Origin: JAKLQR01 sp963753165
Lineage (GTDB): Bacteria; Nitrospirota; Thermodesulfovibrionia; Thermodesulfovibrionales; SM23-35
DNA: 64,000 nt
Reading direction: 5' to 3'
Assembly (NCBI GenBank): GCA_963753165.1
Contig: CAVWBP010000008.1
Span: 62,001-126,000 of the forward strand
The notes below the pieces were generated by a model. That model was not told where the DNA came from. It ran no database searches and worked only from the letters and a program-made list of their open reading frames with translations. Below are positions 54,080 to 61,636 of the stretch, in pieces. The position numbers and the translations under genes are program-made. Position 1 is the first letter of the stretch, and the number at the start of each line of letters is the position of its first letter.

Positions 54080-55400
54080 TCTCGCTGATGATGAATTGAG
54101 GGAAGAGAACTTAATGATGGCGGGTGATGAAAGCCAGATGGTGGATGTCGACGAGTTCGACAGGGTTGTAGGTGAGGCCCTGGACGATGTCGAAGTAGTA
54201 GAAGAGAAAGAGGAGGAAGGAGTAAGAGAGGTTGAGCGCCCTATCGTCAAACTTGTGAACGGCATTCTCATCAACGCAATAAAAGAAAGGGCAAGTGATG
54301 TGCATATTGAGCCCTACGAAAGTTCACTCAGGGTGCGGCAAAGAGTTGATGGCATTATGTATACCGTTATGAACCTTCCGGTAAAGATAAAAAGCGCGGT
54401 CACTTCAAGGCTGAAAATTATGGCGAACCTTGACATTGCAGAGAGGAGACTGCCCCAGGACGGAAGAATAAAACTGAAACTCGGGAAAAAACGGGAGATA
54501 GATTTCCGTGTTTCAACCGTGCCCTGTCTGCACGGCGAGCGAACTGTTCTCAGGCTCCTCGATAAATCGAACCTTCAGGTAGACCTGACCAAGCTCGGTT
54601 TCGAAGAAGATATCCTGAAAGAATTAATGGAAGCGCTCGATAAACCTTACGGCATGTTACTGGTAACAGGTCCCACAGGGAGCGGGAAAACGACGACTTT
54701 GTATTCCGCCCTCCATTATCTGAATAAGATCGGGGTAAACATCTCGACAGCCGAAGATCCCGTTGAATATAACTTCCTGGGAATAAACCAGGTTCAGGTG
54801 AAAGAGGATATCGGGCTGTCGTTCGCTGCTTCCCTGCGGTCGTTCCTCCGCCAGGACCCGGATATCATCATGGTCGGAGAAATCCGCGACTTTGAGACCG
54901 CGGAGATTGCGGTGAAATCGGCGCTTACAGGCCACCTTGTCCTCAGCACCCTTCATACGAATGATGCCCCCGGCACAATAAGCAGGCTCCTGAATATGGG
55001 AATAGAGCCGTTCCTTGTCGCCGCATCAGTTATCCTTATCGCTTCACAGAGACTGGTAAGAGTAATCTGTTCAGCATGCAAGGAAGAGGTCAAAGTCCCT
55101 GCACCGGCCCTGGTTCAGATGGGATTTACTGAAGAGGAGGCCCCAACGATAAAGGTCTATAAGGGGAAGGGCTGTTCAGCCTGTAACAACTCCGGGTACA
55201 AGGGCAGGATAGCGCTGTATGAAGTGATGGCCCTCAAGGAAGAACTCAAGGAAATGATTCTCGAAGGAGGGTCTGCAGACGAACTGAAGAAGACTGCACT
55301 GCGACTGGGAATGAAGACACTCAGGATGAGTGGATTGGCCAAAATAAAAAACGGACTCACCACAATAGATGAAGTTGCGCGGGTAACGTTTGGAGATTGA
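53589..55400 (+). CDS. pilB: type IV pilus/type II secretion assembly ATPase PilB (copy 1)
   Basis: 603-residue cytoplasmic motor driving pilus extension. N-terminal MshEN/GspE-N domain (KLGQLLVTGNIITEEQLREA, WGVPAINLSDYKID), a Glu/Asp-rich linker (VVEEKEEEGVREVERP), then Walker A GPTGSGKT (residues 361-368), Asp box, VGEIRDFETAEIAVKSALTG, HTNDAPGTISRLLNMGIEP and two zinc CxxC pairs (CSAC and CSAC). The first ~490 bases are nearly identical to copy 2 and use more G-ending codons than the rest. A weak start context (no clear SD) and a TATAAT at 53501-53506 lie upstream. Confidence 0.97.
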   Translation: MATKLGQLLVTGNIITEEQLREAVGLQRREGGRLGTNLIKLGYLTEDKLVTFLSKQWGVPAINLSDYKIDPSVLKLVPLEIARKYLIIPVARVGATLTIAMADPSNVFVIDDVKFMTGYNVEVVVAGESSVLQAISTYYRGSGEALVTTKKAASTKSLQAKDYTLADDELREENLMMAGDESQMVDVDEFDRVVGEALDDVEVVEEKEEEGVREVERPIVKLVNGILINAIKERASDVHIEPYESSLRVRQRVDGIMYTVMNLPVKIKSAVTSRLKIMANLDIAERRLPQDGRIKLKLGKKREIDFRVSTVPCLHGERTVLRLLDKSNLQVDLTKLGFEEDILKELMEALDKPYGMLLVTGPTGSGKTTTLYSALHYLNKIGVNISTAEDPVEYNFLGINQVQVKEDIGLSFAASLRSFLRQDPDIIMVGEIRDFETAEIAVKSALTGHLVLSTLHTNDAPGTISRLLNMGIEPFLVAASVILIASQRLVRVICSACKEEVKVPAPALVQMGFTEEEAPTIKVYKGKGCSACNNSGYKGRIALYEVMALKEELKEMILEGGSADELKKTALRLGMKTLRMSGLAKIKNGLTTIDEVARVTFGD

Positions 55401-55458
55401 CCCGTGTTCCTGTATACATTGAACCAAAGAGCACAAGGATACTGAAGAGACAGGGAGA

Positions 55459-55949
55459 ATGGCGACGAAATTAGGACAGTTACTGGTAACGGGGAACATA
55501 ATCACTGAGGAGCAGTTAAGGGAGGCGGTTGGTCTTCAGCGCCGGGAAGGGGGGAGGCTGGGGACGAACCTGATCAAACTGGGGTATTTGACGGAAGACA
55601 AGCTGGTTGCGTTTTTGAGCAAGCAGTGGGGGGTTCCGGCGATCAACCTTTCCGATTACAAGATAGACCCTTCGGTGTTAAAGCTGGTTCCTCTTGAGAT
55701 TGCGCGGAAATATCTGATCATCCCTGTAGCGAGAGTGGGCGCTACGCTGACGATAGCGATGGCCGATCCGTCGAATGTATTTGTGATAGACGACGTGAAG
55801 TTCATGACGGGGTATAATGTTGAGGTAGTGGTAGCCGGTGAATCGTCGGTGCTGCAGGCGATATCGACCTATTACCGGGGAAGCGGCGAGGCGCTGGTTA
55901 CGACGAAGAAGGCGGCATCGACGAAGTCCCTCCAGGCACAAGACTATAC
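55459..55949 (+). repeat. near-identical 5' segment of pilB copy 2
   Basis: Partner of 53589-54079. The identity ends sharply after the AKDYT/AQDYT codons, where the acidic linker begins. Confidence 0.9.
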
Positions 55950-57271
55950 CTTTACTGAAGATGATCTCAAAGAAGATAATCTTGCGTCGCAGGACGATGA
56001 GAGCCTCATGGTAGATGTCCAGGAGTTCGATAAGGTTGTTGGTGACGCCCTTGACAGTGTTGAAGCCTTTGTTGAGCAGGAAGATGCCGCAGGTGGTGAT
56101 ATTGAAGAACCGATTGTTAAGCTTGTGAACGGTATTCTCATAAATGCGATAAAGGGCGGGGCGAGTGATATTCATATAGAGCCCTATGAAACTGCCCTGC
56201 GTGTGCGGTACCGGGTTGACGGAGTTCTCTTCAACGCAATGAATCTGCCGTTAAAAATAAAAAACCCTATTACGTCGCGTCTCAAAATCATGTCAAAGCT
56301 TGATATCGCCGAGAGAAGGCTCCCTCAGGACGGCAGAATAAAATTGAGACTCGGAAAGAAAAAAGAGATCGATTTCCGCGTATCGGTTCTCCCCTGCCTT
56401 TTTGGAGAAAAGACTGTCCTCAGGATACTCGACAAATCGAACCTCCAGGTAGACCTCACGAAGCTCGGCTTTGAAGAAGAGTCATTGAAGAAGTTCCTGG
56501 ATGTCCTTGATAAGCCGTACGGCATGATTCTCGTTACCGGACCTACGGGAAGCGGTAAGACAACGACCCTCTATTCTGCCCTCAGTTACCTCAATAAACC
56601 CGGGCTCAATATCATGACGGCTGAGGACCCTGTTGAATATAATTTTCTGGGGATGAACCAGGTGCAGGTAAGGGAAGAAATCGGATTGACCTTTGCTTCT
56701 ACCCTGCGGGCATTCTTGCGCCAGAGCCCGGATATTATCCTTGTAGGTGAAATACGTGATTTTGAGACGGCGGAGATCGCTGTCAAGGCGGCCCTTACAG
56801 GGCATCTTGTCCTTAGCACACTCCATACGAATGATGCCCCGAGCAGTATAAGCAGGTTATTGAACATGGGGATTGAGCCGTTTCTCGTCTCCGCATCAGT
56901 CATTCTTATCGCAGCCCAGCGGCTTGCACGGAAGATCTGCTCCCAGTGCAAACAGGAAGAAAAAGTCCCTGTGCAGGCCCTTGTGCAGGTAGGATTTTAC
57001 TGAAGAAGAGGCCCCGACGATAAAGGCCTATAAAGGGAAAGGCTGCCCGACCTGTAATAATTCAGGGTACAAGGGAAGGATAGCGCTCTATGAAGTTATG
57101 ATCGTTAGTCCGGAAATCAAGGAGATGGTGCTCGAAGGAGCATCTGCGGATGAATTGAAGAAGACCGCGATGAGAATGGGAATGAAGACATTACGGCAGA
57201 GCGGCCTGTCAAAGGTAAAGGAGGGGACAACGTCCCTGGAAGAAGTGATGAGGGTTACCTTTGGAGACTGA
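55459..57271 (+). CDS. pilB: PilB assembly ATPase (copy 2, frameshifted near 56995)
   Basis: Tandem paralogue of the preceding gene. Same domains: MshEN N-terminus, acidic linker, Walker A GPTGSGKT, VGEIRDFETAEIAVKAALTG, HTNDAPSSISRLLNMGIEP and two CxxC pairs, CSQC and CPTC. As read, the frame stops after QVGFY at 57001-57003 because of a four-T run (56995-56998); with three Ts the reading continues FTEEEAPTIKAYKGKGCPTC to a stop at 57269-57271, giving 603 residues like copy 1. The extra T is probably an error. Beyond the first 490 bases it differs from copy 1 throughout. Confidence 0.93.
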
Positions 57272-57299
57272 ACATCGCATACCGCTGATCAGGCATGGG

Positions 57300-57328
57300 T
57301 TATCAGACTCCGGATACTATGATATAAT
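57300..57328 (+). promoter_or_regulatory. candidate promoter of pilT
   Basis: TTATCA (57300-57305), 17-bp spacer, and TATAAT (57323-57328), 55 bases before the pilT start. A separate pilT promoter would let retraction be regulated apart from pilB. Confidence 0.5.
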
Positions 57329-57383
57329 GAGTTGGTTGGCAATTGAAAATCCGGCAATAAAAATGTTACTAAAGGGGTGAGTT

Positions 57384-58478
57384 ATGGCAACGCTGTATGA
57401 GTTGTTAAAGATGATGATAGAGAAAAATGCTTCCGATCTGCACATTACTACGGGGAGTCCGCCGAGGTTGAGAGTGGATGGAAAACTGATCAGTGTAGAT
57501 AATCCCCCCCTGAACCCTTCTGACACGAAAGCCCTCTGTTACAGTATTCTCACCGATGCCCAGAAACACAAATTTGAGGAAAGCAACGAGCTTGACCTGT
57601 CATTTGGAGTGAAAGGACTGAGCAGATTCAGGGGGAATATCTTTATGCAGAGAGGCGCTGTGGCCGGAGCATTCAGGACTATCCCCTTTGAGATACGGGG
57701 ATTCAAAGAACTCGGGTTGCCGGAGATAGTCAATGAGATGGTGAAAAAACCAAGGGGACTTATCCTGGTTACCGGACCGACCGGGAGCGGAAAATCAACA
57801 ACACTTGCCGCCATGGTTGACCGGATAAATACAGAGCGTTATGACCACATCATAACGGTAGAGGATCCGATAGAATACCTTCACCCGCATAAGAAGTGTC
57901 TTATCAATCAGCGTGAAGTGAATGCAGATACCGCATCATTCAAGTTAGCGCTCAGATACGTCCTTAGACAGGATCCGGATGTCGTGCTTATCGGAGAGAT
58001 GCGCGACCTCGAAACGATCGAAGCGGCGCTCACGGTTTCTGAAACCGGTCATCTCACCATGGCGACGCTCCATACCAATTCGGCGGTGCAGACAATCAAC
58101 CGTGTCATCGATGTTTTCCCGCCGCATCAGCAGGAACAGATCAGGGTTCAGTTGTCTTTTGTTCTCGAGGGCATATTCGCCCAGCAGCTTATTCCGAAAA
58201 AGTCCGGGACAGGCCGGGTTCTCGCAGTCGAGTTGCTGGTGCCCACTCCTGCCATAAGAAACCTGATCAGGGAAGACAAGATCCATCAGATCTATTCGAT
58301 GATGCAGACAGGCCAGGCAAAATACGGCATGCAGACAATGAACCAGTCTCTTTACGAACTTTATTCAAAGGGCCTTATTACTTACGAAGACGCACTCGGA
58401 CGATCAACGATAACCGATGAGATTATCCAGATGATCCAGAAGGGACTGCCGGCAACTTCTGATAAAGGGAGGGGATAA
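57384..58478 (+). CDS. pilT: twitching motility retraction ATPase PilT
   Basis: 364-residue hexameric retraction motor. It starts ATLYELLKMMIEKNASDLHI, has TTGSPPRLRVDGKL, Walker A GPTGSGKST (residues 131-139), the Asp-rich VEDPIEYLHPHKKCLINQRE, VLIGEMRDLETIEAALTVSE and HLTMATLHTNSAVQTINRVI. The C-terminal AIRNLIREDKIHQIYSMMQT fits PilT rather than PilB. pilC follows 2 bp later. Confidence 0.98.
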   Translation: MATLYELLKMMIEKNASDLHITTGSPPRLRVDGKLISVDNPPLNPSDTKALCYSILTDAQKHKFEESNELDLSFGVKGLSRFRGNIFMQRGAVAGAFRTIPFEIRGFKELGLPEIVNEMVKKPRGLILVTGPTGSGKSTTLAAMVDRINTERYDHIITVEDPIEYLHPHKKCLINQREVNADTASFKLALRYVLRQDPDVVLIGEMRDLETIEAALTVSETGHLTMATLHTNSAVQTINRVIDVFPPHQQEQIRVQLSFVLEGIFAQQLIPKKSGTGRVLAVELLVPTPAIRNLIREDKIHQIYSMMQTGQAKYGMQTMNQSLYELYSKGLITYEDALGRSTITDEIIQMIQKGLPATSDKGRG

Positions 58479-58479
58479 A

Positions 58480-59691
58480 ATGGCTATTGTATTTCAATGG
58501 TCAGGCAAAACAGTAAGGGGGACTATTGAAACCGGAGAAATAACTGCTGCAACAAAAGAAGAGGTGATCGCCCAGCTGCGACGGAGAAATATTACCCCCA
58601 CGATTATTGCGGAGAAACAGAAAAAATCTTTATTCCAAATGGGGTTTGGCGGCGGAGTCAAAGACAAGGATATCGTTGTCTTCACCCGTCAGTTTGCCAC
58701 AATGATTGATGCCGGCCTGCCGCTTGTTCAGGCGCTCGATATCCTTTCAACCCAAGTCGAGAATAAATCGCTTGGGAAAACGCTTCAGGATGTGAAAGGG
58801 GATGTCGAATCAGGCGCCACCTATGCCGATGCGCTCAAAAAGCATCCACGAACCTTTAGTGAACTCTATGTGAACATGGTTGCCGCAGGTGAGGCAGGCG
58901 GAATCCTCGATACAATATTGAACAGGCTCGCATCCTATATCGAAAAAGCGATGAAGCTCAAGAAAAAAGTAAAGGGCGCAATGGTCTATCCTGCTGTCGT
59001 GAGTACAATTGCGATAGGTGTAATTGGGGTGATTATGGTCTTTGTCGTCCCTACCTTTGGGAAGATGTTCGCTACGCTGGGTGGGACGCTTCCGTGGCCT
59101 ACACGACTCATAGTAAATATGAGCGACTTCCTTGCAGGGGTCGGTGGTCTCATGATACTGGCCGCAATCATCGGGATTGTAGTTTTCATCGTGCAGATTC
59201 GAAGAACAGAGAAAGGCAAACATATCACTGACAGGATCCTCTTAAAGCTGCCTATATTCGGGACTCTCATCAATAAAGTTGCTGTTGCCAAGTTTACCAG
59301 GACGCTCGGCACGCTGGTGAGCAGCGGTGTTCCGATCCTTGACGGACTTGAGATTACCGCAAAGACATCAGGGAACAAGGTCGTCGAATATGCAATTATG
59401 GAGGTAAGAAAAGGAGTTGTCAGTGGAAAAACACTTGCTGAGCCCATCACAAAAGTAAAGGTTTTCCCTCCCATGGTTACCCATATGATTGCGGTCGGCG
59501 AGTCGACGGGTGCGCTCGATGCGATGCTTGCAAAGATCGCCGATTTCTATGATGATGAAGTTGACAATGCGGTTAATAACCTTACTGCCATGATGGAGCC
59601 TCTGCTGATGGTATTTCTGGGGGGCGCGGTCGGTTTTATTGTCGTGGCTATGTATATGCCGATATTTAAACTGATTACCCTGATAAAATAA
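58480..59691 (+). CDS. pilC: type IV pilus inner-membrane platform protein PilC
   Basis: 403 residues of the GspF/PilC family with three transmembrane helices. N-terminal domain FQWSGKTVRGTIETGEI, then FTRQFATMIDAGLPLVQALD and a second copy TLGTLVSSGVPILDGLEITA. The platform turns PilB/PilT motion into pilin insertion or removal. A kinase gene follows 17 bp later. Confidence 0.97.
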   Translation: MAIVFQWSGKTVRGTIETGEITAATKEEVIAQLRRRNITPTIIAEKQKKSLFQMGFGGGVKDKDIVVFTRQFATMIDAGLPLVQALDILSTQVENKSLGKTLQDVKGDVESGATYADALKKHPRTFSELYVNMVAAGEAGGILDTILNRLASYIEKAMKLKKKVKGAMVYPAVVSTIAIGVIGVIMVFVVPTFGKMFATLGGTLPWPTRLIVNMSDFLAGVGGLMILAAIIGIVVFIVQIRRTEKGKHITDRILLKLPIFGTLINKVAVAKFTRTLGTLVSSGVPILDGLEITAKTSGNKVVEYAIMEVRKGVVSGKTLAEPITKVKVFPPMVTHMIAVGESTGALDAMLAKIADFYDDEVDNAVNNLTAMMEPLLMVFLGGAVGFIVVAMYMPIFKLITLIK

Positions 59692-59708
59692 CCATATATG
59701 CGAAGAGA

Positions 59709-61242
59709 ATGGCATCTGAAGATATCGGGGGACTAAAGAACAGAATTAAGGCCCTGATTATATTCAGGGCCTTATTCGTAACCATTTTCCTCAGTTCCAC
59801 ATATTTTTTCAGTGTCTTTGAGCAATTTCCCTTTGTACGTCCCTTTACCTATCTTGTCGTTGCATTCTATAGTGCTACGCTTATTTACTTCCTCCTTTTC
59901 AATAAGATTCAGAATCTGCAGGCATTTGCGTATATTCAGCTGATACTTGATGTTTTTTTTGAAATAGCGCTCATTTATCTGACAGGAGGCATCGACAGCT
60001 GGTTCTCCTACACGCTTATCCTTACGATACTTGCATCGAGTATAGTATTAAATCAAAGGGCAGGGTATATCATCGCAACAATGAGCAGCCTCCTGTACGG
60101 AACGCTGATCGTCCTGCAGTTCAACAGGGTTCTGCCGGCAATCACGGATTATCAGGAAGCGGAACATTATCTGTATAACATATTTATTCATATCTCCTCT
60201 TTCTATCTCATAGCGTTTCTCAGCGGGTACCTCTCTTCACGGCTCGAAAAGACAAAAGAAAAACTGGCTGAAAAGGACCTGAATCTCCGGAACCTGGAAT
60301 TTTTTAATCAGGAGGTGGTGGAAAGCCTGCCAAGTGGTCTCCTGACAACAGATATGTCCGGAACCGTATTACTCTTCAACCGCTCTGCAGAGCGGATAAC
60401 AGGCATAAAAAAAGAGGCGGTCGTAGGGAAGGGGTATACCCTTGTTCTCCCGTTCCTGCGTTTTCCCTTTTCAGAAGGGCGGACAGAAGAGATGATTACT
60501 TCTGGCGGAGTTCAGAAAATAGTCGGGGTGGGGATTTCCATGTTCAGGGGGGGAGATGAGAACATGAAAGGGTATATCGTGATTTTCCAGGACCTTACTG
60601 AATGGAAAAAGCTTGAGGCAGAAATGAAAAAAAGGGAAAAATGGGCGGCGATCGGCGAGCTTTCTTCGAACATCGCTCATGAGATCAGGAACCCCCTTGC
60701 CTCTCTCAAGAGTTCTATCGAAATTCTCAAAGAGGATACGGTGGCAACGACCTATAAGAACCGCCTGATGGACATAGCCCTCAGGGAGATGGACCGCCTT
60801 GACAGAATCATCAAGGATTTCCTCACTTATTCCCGTCCTATTCCCCCGGTATTTAAACAGTTCGATATCCATGAACTGCTTGATGAGACTGTGGACCTTC
60901 TGAGGAATGTCGATCAAAACAGGGACACTATCAGCATACGCAAGCAGTATGGCGGCGTATTTGAAGTGATCGCGGACCCACAAAAAATGCGGCAGGTATT
61001 CTGGAACCTCGGATTAAATGCACTCGACGCGATGCCCGATGGCGGAGAACTTGCAATTTCGACGAAGCACGAAAACAAGAGCCTGGTTATCACTTTCAGT
61101 GATACGGGAACCGGGATTGAAGAGAATAAAATTGAGAAAATATTTTATCCCTTTTTCACCACAAAAGATCAGGGAACCGGACTTGGACTTGCGATCGCAT
61201 ACCGTATCATGGAAGAGCATAACGGCGCACTCACGGTTGAGA
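59709..61242 (+). CDS. PilS/NtrB-like sensor histidine kinase, truncated at the junction
   Basis: About 511 residues are readable. Six hydrophobic segments (residues ~16-175) anchor it, then a PAS domain (VESLPSGLLTTDMSGTVLLF), HisKA with SSNIAHEIRNPLASLKSS (His 324), and HATPase_c with FWNLGLNALDAMPDGGEL, DTGTGIEENKIEKIF and TTKDQGTGLGLAIAYRI. The frame then enters foreign sequence after LTVES, losing the last ~25 residues of the ATPase domain. The genomic successor is likely pilR, but it is lost. A role in pilin gene regulation is inferred from the pilBTC context. Confidence 0.9.
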
Positions 61243-61246
61243 GTTT
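61236..61246. other. junction between two unrelated DNAs
   Basis: Left of this point the sequence is ~50% GC coding DNA for a kinase; right of it GC jumps sharply and the kinase frame becomes nonsense, while the minus strand shows an endonuclease-family fragment and TPR repeats. The kinase ends mid-domain. The pattern is typical of a chimeric assembly, though a real insertion cannot be excluded. Confidence 0.8.
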
Positions 61247-61458
61247 GCTTCTGCCGAAGGCCCAGTCCATGCGCACAGGTTGGCCAGATCGCGGAGCGGC
61301 GTGCTCTGGCCGTAGTGCGATGCACCGGATGCAGCACCTCGTTGAGCGCGACCCATCCGCGCCGGTGCTCTCGATGATCGCCGCCAGGCGTTCCACATCC
61401 ATGTGTTCATCGCGCCCCTTCCCCAGAGGTGGACGTTGTAGGTCAGTACTTTCAACAC
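61245..61458 (-). pseudogene. N-terminal fragment of an endonuclease/exonuclease/phosphatase-family protein (frameshifted)
   Basis: From a GTG at 61458 the reading LKVLTYNVHLWGR is a classic start of the family. The next frame gives DEHMDVERLAAIIESTGAD, a third WVALNEVLHPV, and a fourth HYGQSTPLRDLANLCAW, so three frame changes occur in 210 bases, then it ends at the junction. The pieces read in order as one protein, so this is an indel-rich copy of a real gene. Confidence 0.6.
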
Positions 61459-61636
61459 GGCTCCAGTGTCTCATCGACGACGAGTTCTGTGAGGATGGGC
61501 AGCTTCCGAGGACCGCCAGTCGAACAGGCGATCCAACCTGCGGCGTATTGTAGTTCACAGACAGGCGCGTGTGCTCAACTTCTCCCGCCCTTCCCTCCAT
61601 CTTCGATGCAACTTGCAGCAGTTATCCGGGTCTGAG
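61459..61636. other. short high-GC intergenic stretch
   Basis: No convincing frame; only low-quality readings continuous with the flanking indel-rich genes are present. Confidence 0.4.

Noticed and set aside
61169..61600. 143-codon minus-strand frame over the junction
   Set aside because: It crosses the chimeric join; only the internal endonuclease-like stretch is meaningful.
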